Positions 15,086 to 22,545 of a stretch of 33,691 bases of DNA are shown here, in pieces. The first letter of the stretch is position 1, and the number at the start of each line of letters is the position of its first letter. The DNA lies in assembly GCA_031267375.1 (NCBI GenBank), contig JAIRZE010000096.1:1-33691 (forward strand), given 5' to 3'. Origin of the DNA: Rickettsiales bacterium. GTDB taxonomy: Bacteria > Pseudomonadota > Alphaproteobacteria > Rs-D84. Made by a program: the position numbers and the translations under genes. The notes beneath the pieces are model-generated. The model was given only the letters and a program-made list of their open reading frames with translations, made no database searches and was not told the DNA's origin.

Positions 15086-15439
15086 CTTGATAAATCGTTT
15101 TGCTGTTTCAATCAACGCCGCGAAGTTTGCATCCCCGGCATAGGCCATTTCCGCCAAAACCTTGCGATCCAATTCTATGCCCGCCTTTTTCAAGCCGTTC
15201 ATAAACTGGCTGTATGTCAGTCCCGCGGCGCGGACGGCCGCATTAATGCGGATAATCCACAGGCTGCGGAATTCGCGCTTTTTGACGCGACGGTCGCGAT
15301 ATGCGTACTGTCCGGCTTTTTCGGTTTTTTCACGCGCCGCGCGGTATGTGCTGCCGTGGCGGCCCAGATAGCCCTTTGCGCGTTCCAGGATTTTGGAATG
15401 TTTTCTATTTACGGTCGTGCCGCGTTTTACTCTTGCCAT
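15083..15439 (-). CDS. rplT: 50S ribosomal protein L20
   Basis: L20 is an early-assembly protein that binds 23S rRNA and in many bacteria represses its own operon. The 118 residues match the family throughout: MARVKRGTTVNRKHSKILERAKGY, then FRSLWIIRINAAVR and the C-terminal globular part with ALIETAKRF. AAAGGAC precedes the ATG. The TAG stop falls within an AGTGGTC array, so the repeat has invaded right up to, or defines, the 3' end of the gene. Confidence 0.98.
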   Translation of the reverse strand: MARVKRGTTVNRKHSKILERAKGYLGRHGSTYRAAREKTEKAGQYAYRDRRVKKREFRSLWIIRINAAVRAAGLTYSQFMNGLKKAGIELDRKVLAEMAYAGDANFAALIETAKRFIK

Positions 15440-15462
15440 AATTAAAGTCCTTTATCTTTTGT

Positions 15463-15482
15463 CATTCCGGCGCAGGCCGGAA
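15463..15482. repeat. Short hairpin repeat between rpmI and rplT
   Basis: TTCCGGC-GCAG-GCCGGAA preceded by TCA. The lead GTCATTCC also starts the hairpin at 640, so these may be copies of one dispersed REP-like unit. Confidence 0.5.
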
Positions 15483-15496
15483 CCTTTTATTTTATC

Positions 15497-15703
15497 TTAT
15501 TTGGGAAGTCCGTACGGGGACAAGATTTTCGCCTGGCCGACCATATTGGAATTCAGATATTGAGCTTTGGAACCCTGGTTATTGGCCCGGGCGGACTTTT
15601 TACGCAACAGTTTTTTATGGCTGTTTCTTGCGACGCGGATTTTTCCGGTCGCGGTCAGACTTGCGCGTTTTTTCAAGTATGACTTGGTTTTCATCTTTGG
15701 CAT
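15497..15703 (-). CDS. rpmI: 50S ribosomal protein L35
   Basis: A small basic ribosomal protein, 68 residues, starting MPKMKTKSYLKKRASLTATGKIR, typical of L35. Shine-Dalgarno AAAGGGAG lies 6 bases before the ATG. First gene of the rpmI-rplT-pheS-pheT group. infC, its usual upstream partner in many bacteria, is instead at the window start on the other strand. Confidence 0.97.
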   Translation of the reverse strand: MPKMKTKSYLKKRASLTATGKIRVARNSHKKLLRKKSARANNQGSKAQYLNSNMVGQAKILSPYGLPK

Positions 15704-15721
15704 TTTTGCTCCCTTTGGTCG

Positions 15722-15751
15722 CAGTGGTTAGTTGTCAGTGGTCAGTGGTTA
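15722..15751. repeat. Single AGTGGTT array between rpmI and mreC
   Basis: Four 7-bp units (AGTGGTT/AGTTGTC/AGTGGTC/AGTGGTT) in the divergent region, without inverted partner. Confidence 0.85.
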
Positions 15752-15829
15752 AACCGGCCAAAACGCTTTTATGGCTGCCTTTGCCATTTCAAGCCCTGCT
15801 ATTCTGGCAGAAATTTATCAAAAATCAAG

Positions 15830-15858
15830 TTGAAACTTCATATTATTTGTTCCATACT
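15830..15858 (+). promoter_or_regulatory. Promoter of mreC operon
   Basis: TTGAAA (15830-15835), 17-bp spacer, CATACT (15853-15858). The predicted start at about 15865 meets the ATG at 15866, which has no Shine-Dalgarno: a likely leaderless mRNA. Confidence 0.6.
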
Positions 15859-15865
15859 GGCCGCG

Positions 15866-16687
15866 ATGGAAATTAAAAAATTATCTTCGCGAATTTATAC
15901 CTTGGCCAAGGCCGGCGTCGCGGCGGCCATTCTGCCCGTTTTTTTGATTTACATTATGATTGACAAGCCAGATTACAAAGTTATGAACGCTGCCGCCCAT
16001 ATAGTCGTTCCCGCGGCCGGATTTGTCGCAGACGGCGCGACCTGGCCGATTCGCATCGTCGGCCGCGCCGCCGCCAATATCAGAGAGCTTTCGTCCCTGC
16101 GCGGCGAAAATGCGGAATTGCGCGCGCGACTGGATGCGGCCCAGGCCCGCAGTGCGGAGTGCGATATTCTGATCTCGGAAAATCAAAAGCTGGCGAAAGA
16201 GCTGGATATGGCGCGCGATGTTCCGCAAAAAACAATAGTGGCGCAGGTGATTCACGATAATACCGCGTTTCATCACAGCTCTTTCACAATATCCAAGGGA
16301 ACGGAATCCGGCATAGCGCCCGGAATGGCGGTCGTATCTTTTCAGGGATTTCTGGTCGGCATAGTCTCGTCCGCGGGCCAAACTTTTGCAAAAGTCCGCA
16401 GCCTTTATGATGCGAAATCAAATATACCCGTTCGTATCGCTGGCAGTGAGATTTATGGATTCCTGTCCGGCAACGGCGCGGCCGCGCCGACGATCGGATT
16501 TTTCAATGATCCGGAATTTCAAAATACAAAAGGGCTGAAATTGGTGTCTTCCGGGATCCGCGGCACTTTGCCCGGCGGATTGCCTGTCGGCACGACCGGC
16601 AAAGGCAGCGATGTAGAGGTCGCGCCTTTTTCACAGTCAACCGAGGTTATGGTCCTGGTCTTTGATGATAAAACGAAATACAAATGA
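15866..16687 (+). CDS. mreC: Rod shape-determining protein MreC
   Basis: MreC is a bitopic inner-membrane protein of the elongasome that links MreB filaments to PBP2/RodA. From the ATG at 15866 there are 273 residues: a short cytoplasmic tail, one membrane segment (AGVAAAILPVFLIYIMI), a coiled coil (ELSSLRGENAELRARLDAAQ to KLAKELDMA) and the paired beta-barrel domain with GTESGIAPGMAVVSFQGFLVGIV and LPVGTTGKG. An upstream in-frame TTG at 15830 is less likely because it coincides with the -35. mreC heads mreC-mreD-mrdA-rodA. A GGACAAAT fold-back begins right at its stop codon. Confidence 0.9.
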   Translation: MEIKKLSSRIYTLAKAGVAAAILPVFLIYIMIDKPDYKVMNAAAHIVVPAAGFVADGATWPIRIVGRAAANIRELSSLRGENAELRARLDAAQARSAECDILISENQKLAKELDMARDVPQKTIVAQVIHDNTAFHHSSFTISKGTESGIAPGMAVVSFQGFLVGIVSSAGQTFAKVRSLYDAKSNIPVRIAGSEIYGFLSGNGAAAPTIGFFNDPEFQNTKGLKLVSSGIRGTLPGGLPVGTTGKGSDVEVAPFSQSTEVMVLVFDDKTKYK

Positions 16688-16750
16688 TGGACAAAAGGGC
16701 ATAAGGACAAAAGGTCATTGTCCTTATGTCCTTATGTCCTTATGTCCATT
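16687..16750. repeat. GGACAAAA fold-back between mreC and mreD
   Basis: The left arm (16687-16716) and right arm (16719-16750, units GTCCTTAT) are almost directly joined, giving a hairpin with nearly no core. It ends 2 bases before the mreD ATG, where the ribosome-binding site should be. Confidence 0.9.
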
Positions 16751-16752
16751 TT

Positions 16753-17196
16753 ATGAAAAAGATACTATTAAACATTTTTCCATTTTTAATAACGCTGCTG
16801 ATGTGGCGGCTGAGCGCGCCTTTTTGGAATCCGGCCGGGCTGCTTGCCGTCATACCGATCTTTTATTATTCGTTTATCCGGCCAGCGCCTTGGTTCGCGC
16901 CGTTCGCTGGACTGATGTGCTTTGCGATTGATTACCGCGCGGATACAATGCTGTTTTGGACCGCCGCATTCTGTTTGTTCTATGCGGCAAACGGATTTCA
17001 GACTTTTATAGATTTTACAAGGCAAAAGCTGGACGGGCTGTATGTTTTTATGATTTTCTTTGGCGCGGCTCTGCTGATTTTATCCGTTGCGGGGCTTCGC
17101 TTTGTCAGCTTTATTCATAACTTGTGGCTGTTTATGTGGGCATCTATTTTATACATCCCGTTCGCGGCGCTTGCAAAAAGGCTGGGCAATGATTGA
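16753..17196 (+). CDS. mreD: MreD-like rod-shape membrane protein
   Basis: A 147-residue hydrophobic protein with four to five predicted membrane segments (for example FPFLITLLMW, LLAVIPIFYYSF, FFGAALLILSVAG, LWLFMWASILYIPFAA). Sequence similarity to MreD is weak, as usual for this family; the call rests on size, topology and position between mreC and mrdA. The ATG at 16753 (MKKILL) is preferred to an upstream start at 16726, which would translate the repeat. A hairpin of inverted arrays occupies the normal ribosome-binding region and no Shine-Dalgarno is visible, so translation may be weak. It overlaps mrdA by 8 bases. Confidence 0.7.
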   Translation: MKKILLNIFPFLITLLMWRLSAPFWNPAGLLAVIPIFYYSFIRPAPWFAPFAGLMCFAIDYRADTMLFWTAAFCLFYAANGFQTFIDFTRQKLDGLYVFMIFFGAALLILSVAGLRFVSFIHNLWLFMWASILYIPFAALAKRLGND

Positions 17197-18982
17197 CAGG
17201 GAAATCGCGCGTACTTTTGACCGGCGCAGCGCTCTGTTTTTGGGCGCCGGCACGATTCTTACATCCGCGCTGGTGCTGCGAATGCTGCAAATGCAGATTT
17301 TTGGACACGGCGAATACAGGCGCAAAGCCGAAAACAATTCTTATCGGATCCAGGTAGACCTGCCTATGCGCGGCGCAATATTGGCCGCGGATAGTTCCGC
17401 GATTTCGCGCGACGCGCCGATTTATCGCATTTATATTATTCCAGAAGAAGCTGAAAATTTGGACGGCTTGATAGACATCGTCCGCGCGGAATTAAAACTT
17501 TCCGCAAAGCGCATTGAAAAAATTTATACGAAAATAAAAAAGCAGCGCGCTTTTCAACCGGTTCTTGTGTCAGAAAATTCAGACTGGGCGCGGCTTGCAA
17601 ATTTGCAGGCCCAGAATCTGCCGGGACTGCATATTGAAAGCGGATACGCGCGAAACTATACTTTGGGGCCTGCGGGCGCGCAGGTATTCGGCTATGTCGG
17701 CGCGGTGGAAAGGCCAAAAGGCGATACTTTGGCCGAAAGATCTCCGTTCTTTACAACCGGAATTTCAGGCTTGGAAAAATCTTTCAACGGCGCGCTGTGC
17801 GGCGCGGCGGGACAAACTGCGCTGATCGCGAATGCGGTCGGGCGCATTACGGGCGAAGATTCGTCTATGAAGATATTGCCGGAAAACGGCGGAAATATAA
17901 AAACCAGCATCCGCACAAATGTTCAGAAAATTCTTTATGATGCGCTGGCCCTGAACAAGTCCGGCTGCGGGGTGGCTATGGATGCGCGCACCGGTGAAAT
18001 TTTGGCGATGGTCAGCGCGCCAAGCTTTGACCCGTATCAATTCCGCGGCGACGGCGGCGACGAATATATCGCGCAGTTGCGAAACGATCCTGCAAAGCCC
18101 TTTATGAACAAGGCGATAGAGGGATTGTATCCGCCGGGATCAACATTCAAAATAGTCGTGGCGCTGGCGGCGCTGGAATCCGGCGCGATAAGTCCGATAG
18201 AAAAAATTCATTGCCCGGGACATTGGGAATATGGCGACCACCGGTATCATTGCTGGGAAAAGCACGGGCACGGCTGGGTTGATCTGGCGGGCGCGTTGCA
18301 GCATTCCTGTGATGTGTATTTTTATCAGGTGGCGCTGCGGATCGGAATAGACGCGATAAAGTCTATGGCTTTGCGCCTGGGGCTTTCGCATATCTTTATG
18401 GACGGGATTTTGCCGCGCGAAACAACAGGCGTCATTCCGGACAGGGACTGGAAGGAAAAGAACATAGGATCGCGCTGGATGCACGGCGACACTATTATTT
18501 CCGGAATCGGCCAGGGCTTTATATTGGCGAATTGCTTGCAGCTGTGCACGATGATGGCGCGGGCCTGCACCAATACCGGCGTTTCGCCGGTATTAGTGCA
18601 GGCAGCCCATAGCCGCCAGCCCATAGCCGCCAGTCTGGGATTGCAACCTGCGAATATAAAGTTTGTTCTGAATGGTTTGGAAAAAGTTTTGAAAGAAGGC
18701 GGAACGGCCAGCGGCAGTGCAATAAATGTAAATGGTAAAAAAATGGGCGGCAAAACCGGAACCAGCCAGGTACGCAATATTTCCGCGAAAGAGCGCGAAT
18801 CCGGCGTGCTGACCAACGAACAGCTGAATTGGAGCCAGCGCAACCACGGCCTGTTTGTGGCTTATGCGCCGACGGACAATCCGAAATACGCGGTAGCGGT
18901 AATAACAGAGCACAGCGGCGGCAGCGGCCAGGCCGCGCGCACAGCAGCGGCAGTGATGCGGGAACTGTTGAAGAGTGGTTAG
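17189..18982 (+). CDS. mrdA: Penicillin-binding protein 2, elongation transpeptidase
   Basis: This class B PBP cross-links peptidoglycan during elongation, paired with RodA. The start at 17189 (MIDREIARTFDRRS) overlaps mreD by 8 bases; longer frames run into mreD. The 597 residues have one N-terminal membrane anchor (about 17-33), a pedestal domain, and transpeptidase motifs S318-T-F-K321, S373-C-D375 and K522-T-G-T525. Between the second and third motifs a 19-bp near-perfect palindrome and an AGCCCATAGCCGCC array encode ACTNTGVSPVLVQAAHSRQPIAASLG, an addition to the usual sequence. The last codons and the TAG stop lie in an AGTGGTT array. Confidence 0.95.
   Translation: MIDREIARTFDRRSALFLGAGTILTSALVLRMLQMQIFGHGEYRRKAENNSYRIQVDLPMRGAILAADSSAISRDAPIYRIYIIPEEAENLDGLIDIVRAELKLSAKRIEKIYTKIKKQRAFQPVLVSENSDWARLANLQAQNLPGLHIESGYARNYTLGPAGAQVFGYVGAVERPKGDTLAERSPFFTTGISGLEKSFNGALCGAAGQTALIANAVGRITGEDSSMKILPENGGNIKTSIRTNVQKILYDALALNKSGCGVAMDARTGEILAMVSAPSFDPYQFRGDGGDEYIAQLRNDPAKPFMNKAIEGLYPPGSTFKIVVALAALESGAISPIEKIHCPGHWEYGDHRYHCWEKHGHGWVDLAGALQHSCDVYFYQVALRIGIDAIKSMALRLGLSHIFMDGILPRETTGVIPDRDWKEKNIGSRWMHGDTIISGIGQGFILANCLQLCTMMARACTNTGVSPVLVQAAHSRQPIAASLGLQPANIKFVLNGLEKVLKEGGTASGSAINVNGKKMGGKTGTSQVRNISAKERESGVLTNEQLNWSQRNHGLFVAYAPTDNPKYAVAVITEHSGGSGQAARTAAAVMRELLKSG
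18563..18603. repeat. Long palindrome inside mrdA
   Basis: Nineteen bases (18563-18581) pair with 18585-18603 around a TTT loop, with one mismatch. The DNA is coding and is directly followed by the array at 18602-18634. Confidence 0.9.
18602..18634. repeat. AGCCCAT/AGCCGCC array inside mrdA
   Basis: Alternating 7-bp units AGCCCAT and AGCCGCC (14-bp super-unit), read as AHSRQPIAAS. Same family as the fold-back at 25354-25528. Confidence 0.85.
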
Positions 18983-19100
18983 TGGTCAGGGGTTAGTGGT
19001 TAGCAATATGATTGCTTGATAATTATTTTCGTAATTAAATAAAATTAATTTTCATAAGCGACATACTGCTGACCACTAACCACTGACAACTGACCACTAA
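18973..19100. repeat. AGTGGTT fold-back between mrdA and rodA
   Basis: The left arm (18973-19003) contains the mrdA stop TAG (18980-18982). The right arm (19067-19100) is inverted. The AT-rich core (19010-19066) is clearly related, in reverse orientation, to 31012-31074. Confidence 0.9.
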
Positions 19101-19101
19101 A

Positions 19102-19118
19102 CGAGCGGAGCGAGTGAA
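19102..19118 (+). promoter_or_regulatory. Array-linked Shine-Dalgarno cassette of rodA
   Basis: CGAGCGGAGCGAGTGAA follows the right arm and contains GGAG 8 bases before the rodA ATG. Variants of the cassette precede ychF, ruvA and yebC, each at an array edge. Confidence 0.65.
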
Positions 19119-20255
19119 ATGGCGCGAATATCAAATGCGGCGTTTATGCCTATGTCTGAAAAACTGACGCGGTTTTCGTGGGTGCTTTTCGGCGCCATAA
19201 TCCTGGTGTGCGCGCTTTCCGTAATTATGCTGTATTCCGCTGGCGGCGGCGCGTGGCGCCCGTACGCGCTGTCCCAGCTGGGCAAGATTGTCATCGGGCT
19301 TTCCGTATTTTTTATCGCGGCTTTCGCCAACATAAAATTCTGGGTGAAATCGGCGTACGGAATTTATGCCGCCGCGCTGCTGCTGGTGGTTCTGGTTACA
19401 TTCGCGGGGCATACGGGTATGGGCGCGACGCGCTGGCTGAACCTGGGCTTTATGCATATCCAGCCGTCAGAGTTTATAAAAGTTGCGCTGGTGGTGTCCC
19501 TGGCGCGGTATTTTTCCTGGATGAATTCCATAGAGGTGTCGCAGCTGAAAAACTATGTGCTGCCGTCCGCTATGGTGCTGGTGCCGTTTGGCTTAATAGT
19601 AATTCAGCCGGATCTGGGGACGGCTATGTCTTTGGCATTGATTTCCGTCGGAATGTTTTATATCGCCGGCGCGCAGAAAAGGTGGTTTGCGATCGCGGCT
19701 GTTTTATTCGCGCTGGCCGCGCCGGTCGTCTGGTTTGCAGGATTGCACGATTATCAGCGGGACAGGATAATAACATTTGCAAATCCGGATTTTGACCCAA
19801 GCGGCGCGGGCTATCAGATTAATCAGGCGAAAATAGCATTCGGCAGCGGCGGGATAGTGGGCAAGGGTTATCTGTCAGGAACACAATCCCAACAGGCGTT
19901 TCTGCCGGAAAAGCAAACGGATTTTATCTTTACTATGCTGGGCGAAGAATTGGGCTTTGCGGGCGCGTTTCCGCTGATTTTGATTTATTCTGCGATAATC
20001 GGAATGCTGTTTTGGGCGGCAAAATCGTGCAAGAACAGATTCGGGCAATTGGTGTGCTTTGGATTTGCATTGAATTTTTTTGTTTATTATTTTATAAATA
20101 TCGCTATGGTATTGGGGCTGCTGCCGACGGTCGGGGTGCCGCTGCCGCTGATGAGTTTCGGCGGAAGCTCTCTTTTATCCCTGATGTTTGGGTTCGGGCT
20201 TTGCGAAAACGCGCACATAAACAAAGACCAGCAGCTGAGCGCAAAAGGATTTTGA
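19119..20255 (+). CDS. rodA: Peptidoglycan glycosyltransferase RodA
   Basis: A SEDS-family glycosyltransferase that polymerises lipid II and works with PBP2, encoded next to it. The 378 residues form about ten membrane segments. Diagnostic stretches are GATRWLNLGFMHIQPSEFIKVALV, VIQPDLGTAM, QINQAKIAFGSGG, GKGYLSGTQSQQAFLPEKQTDFIF and LLPTVGVPLPLMSFGGSSLLS. Start at 19119, supported by GGAG in the cassette; the later Met codons at 9 or 12 residues in are alternatives. topA begins one base after the stop, so the elongation genes and topA may share a transcript. Confidence 0.94.
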   Translation: MARISNAAFMPMSEKLTRFSWVLFGAIILVCALSVIMLYSAGGGAWRPYALSQLGKIVIGLSVFFIAAFANIKFWVKSAYGIYAAALLLVVLVTFAGHTGMGATRWLNLGFMHIQPSEFIKVALVVSLARYFSWMNSIEVSQLKNYVLPSAMVLVPFGLIVIQPDLGTAMSLALISVGMFYIAGAQKRWFAIAAVLFALAAPVVWFAGLHDYQRDRIITFANPDFDPSGAGYQINQAKIAFGSGGIVGKGYLSGTQSQQAFLPEKQTDFIFTMLGEELGFAGAFPLILIYSAIIGMLFWAAKSCKNRFGQLVCFGFALNFFVYYFINIAMVLGLLPTVGVPLPLMSFGGSSLLSLMFGFGLCENAHINKDQQLSAKGF

Positions 20256-20256
20256 T

Positions 20257-22545
20257 ATGAACTTGCTTATCGTTGAATCTCCGTCCAAGGCAAAGACTAT
20301 TGAAAAATATCTTGGAAAAGGCTGGCGCGTCATCGCGTCCGTCGGGCATATCCGCGATCTGATTCCCGAAAACGGAAGCGTGGATACTGATAAAGACTTC
20401 GCTATGAAATGGCAGATTATGCCGGGCAAGGAAAAAGTAATAAAGCAAATTCTGGGAGAGGTTAAAAAAGCCGACGCTGTATATCTGGCAAGCGATCCGG
20501 ACCGCGAAGGGGAAGCCATTGCCTGGCACATATTGGAAATTCTGAACGAAGAGAAAGCGCTGGCCGGCAAAAAGCTTTACCGCGTCGTTTACCACGAGAT
20601 TACAAAAAAAGCAGTAGAGGCCGCCCTGGCCGCCCCGCGCGAGATTGATCAGAATCTGGTTGACGCATACTTGGTGCGGCGCGCGCTGGATTTTCTGATC
20701 GGATTCGGTGTATCGCCGCTGCTGTGGCGGCGCAACCTGGGCAAATCTGCCGGGCGCGTGCAATCCGTCGCGGTGCGGCTGGTGGTGGACCGCGAGCGAG
20801 AAATAGAAGCCTTTAACCCGCAAGAGTATTGGAGTCTGGATGCAATAGGGCAAAAGGCAAAAGGCAAAGGGCAAGAATTCTCGGCCAGACTGACCAAGTT
20901 TGATAATAATAAAATTGAAAAATTTACAATCGCAAACAAGGCGCAAATGGACGAGATTTTGTCTGCCCTCTGCCCTTTGCCCTCTGACTTGCCTATTCCG
21001 GCAAGCGTTGTTTCTGTTGAAAAGAAAAAGACCCAGCGCAAGCCGGCCGCGCCTTTCACCACCAGCACTTTGCAACAGGAAGCGGCGCGAAAACTCTATT
21101 TCTCTTCCAAGCGCACGATGAGCGCGGCCCAGAAATTATACGAGCAGGGCCTTATAACCTATATGCGAACCGACGCGACCAACCTGTCCGCGGACGCGGT
21201 TGCTGAAATACGCGAGTTTCTGGCGCGCGAATACGGCGCAGACTTTGTTCCAAAGACACCGAATGTTTACGCCACGAAATCAAAGAACGCCCAGGAAGCG
21301 CACGAAGCAATTCGGCCAACGCATTTTGAAGGCAAAAGGCAAAAGGCAGAAGGCATAGACGGGGACGAATTCAAACTGTATGAACTTATTTGGAATCGCA
21401 CCCTGGCCTGTCAGATGACCAATGCAGAATTTGATTCCGTCGCCGTTGATATTGAAACAGAAAATAAAAAAGCTATATTCCACGCGGTCGGCACAACCCA
21501 AACTTTCGCGGGATTTCTGAAAGTCTATCAGGAAGGGAAAGACGAATCGGATGACGACGATGCGGACACAAAATTGCCGCCGCTGGCCGTCGGCGACGCT
21601 ATATCCATAACGAAACTGCTTCCGGAACAACATTTCACAATGCCGCCGCCGCGCTATACCGAGGCATCGCTTGTAAAAAAACTGGAAGAACTTGGCATTG
21701 GCCGCCCGTCCACATACGCTACGATTATGAGCACTATTGTTGATCGCCAATATGTAGAACAGGACAAATCGCGCAGGTTTATCCCGACCCCCGGCGGCTG
21801 GGTCATAGCGGCATACTTGTCGCATTATTTCAAAGACTTGATTGATGTCAATTTCACGGCAAAGACAGAAGATACCTTGGACGCGGTGTCAAACGGCGAA
21901 GAAAAGAAAAACGCAGCTCTGCGCGCTTTCTGGACGCCCACGGAAAAATTGATAGATGCCGCCGCGGATGTCAAGACAACCGAAATTATTAACGAACTGA
22001 ATGCCAATTTGCACGATCATATTCACAAGGTTGTCGGGGATAAATGTCCGGAATGCGGCGGCGAAATATTATTAAAGCTGGGCAAATACGGGGCGTTTGT
22101 TTCCTGCAAAAATTATCCGGACTGCAAGTTTATTCAAAACTTAAAGGACGAAGGACAAAGGACAAAGGACGAAGGGGGCGCGGCCCAATCTTCGGCCCTT
22201 GACTTTGGGGACGGAATAAGTTTCAAAATCGGGCGATTCGGGCCGTACATAACCGACGGGACAAAGAATGTATCAGCACGGAAATACACGGCGGAAACTA
22301 TGACTTTGGAAATCGCGAAAGAGCTGCTGGCCGGCGCCGGCGCCAAGACAGAGGCTATAAAGCTGGGCGTAAATCCGGCGACGGGCAAGGAAATACTTTA
22401 TTACGCCAGCGGACGGTACGGCGCGTATATTTCATCAAACAAGGTGAATGTGTCTGTGAAAGAGCAGCCCGACTTGGAAACGGCGGCGGAATTGATAAAC
22501 AACAAAAAGCCCGCTGCAAAAAAAACTTTTGGAAAGAAAAAATAA
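20257..22545 (+). CDS. topA: DNA topoisomerase I
   Basis: Type IA topoisomerase, relaxes negative supercoils. The 762 residues start with the Toprim domain (MNLLIVESPSKAKTIEKYLG; acidic DPDREGEAIAW). The catalytic Tyr302 is in LITYMRTDATNLS. One zinc ribbon follows (CPECGGEILL..CKNYPDC), then C-terminal TopA repeats (FGPYI, YGAYIS). Four arrays are inserted in frame: an inverted GGCAAAA pair (about residues 197-246, flanking the segment between strands), a third GGCAAAA array (about 358-367) and an AAGGACG array (about 629-640, after the zinc ribbon). The gene begins one base after rodA and ends flush against dnaG. Confidence 0.96.
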   Translation: MNLLIVESPSKAKTIEKYLGKGWRVIASVGHIRDLIPENGSVDTDKDFAMKWQIMPGKEKVIKQILGEVKKADAVYLASDPDREGEAIAWHILEILNEEKALAGKKLYRVVYHEITKKAVEAALAAPREIDQNLVDAYLVRRALDFLIGFGVSPLLWRRNLGKSAGRVQSVAVRLVVDREREIEAFNPQEYWSLDAIGQKAKGKGQEFSARLTKFDNNKIEKFTIANKAQMDEILSALCPLPSDLPIPASVVSVEKKKTQRKPAAPFTTSTLQQEAARKLYFSSKRTMSAAQKLYEQGLITYMRTDATNLSADAVAEIREFLAREYGADFVPKTPNVYATKSKNAQEAHEAIRPTHFEGKRQKAEGIDGDEFKLYELIWNRTLACQMTNAEFDSVAVDIETENKKAIFHAVGTTQTFAGFLKVYQEGKDESDDDDADTKLPPLAVGDAISITKLLPEQHFTMPPPRYTEASLVKKLEELGIGRPSTYATIMSTIVDRQYVEQDKSRRFIPTPGGWVIAAYLSHYFKDLIDVNFTAKTEDTLDAVSNGEEKKNAALRAFWTPTEKLIDAAADVKTTEIINELNANLHDHIHKVVGDKCPECGGEILLKLGKYGAFVSCKNYPDCKFIQNLKDEGQRTKDEGGAAQSSALDFGDGISFKIGRFGPYITDGTKNVSARKYTAETMTLEIAKELLAGAGAKTEAIKLGVNPATGKEILYYASGRYGAYISSNKVNVSVKEQPDLETAAELINNKKPAAKKTFGKKK
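20846..20875. repeat. GGCAAAA-family array in topA, left arm
   Basis: Units GGCAAAA/GGCAAAA/GGCAAAG, read as GQKAKGKGQ. The inverted partner is at 20962-20993. Confidence 0.9.
20962..20993. repeat. GGCAAAA-family array in topA, right arm
   Basis: Inverse orientation (TGCCCTC/TGCCCTT/TGCCCTC), read as SALCPLPSDLP. With 20846-20875 it flanks an ordinary coding core of about 85 bp. Confidence 0.85.
21329..21355. repeat. GGCAAAA-family array in topA, third
   Basis: GGCAAAA/GGCAAAA/GGCAGAA/GGCATAG units, read as EGKRQKAEGI. Confidence 0.85.
22143..22176. repeat. AAGGACG-family array in topA
   Basis: AAGGACG/AAGGACA/AAGGACA/AAGGACG units, read as KDEGQRTKDEGG. Inverse of the ileS array. Confidence 0.9.

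Noticed and set aside
11659..15371. Long plus-strand ORFs opposite pheT, pheS and rplT
   Set aside because: They are shadows of well-conserved minus-strand genes, with no recognisable product or ribosome-binding sites.
17087..17188. Longer mrdA frame starting at 17087
   Set aside because: It would overlap mreD by more than 100 bases and adds cysteine-rich residues not found in PBP2.
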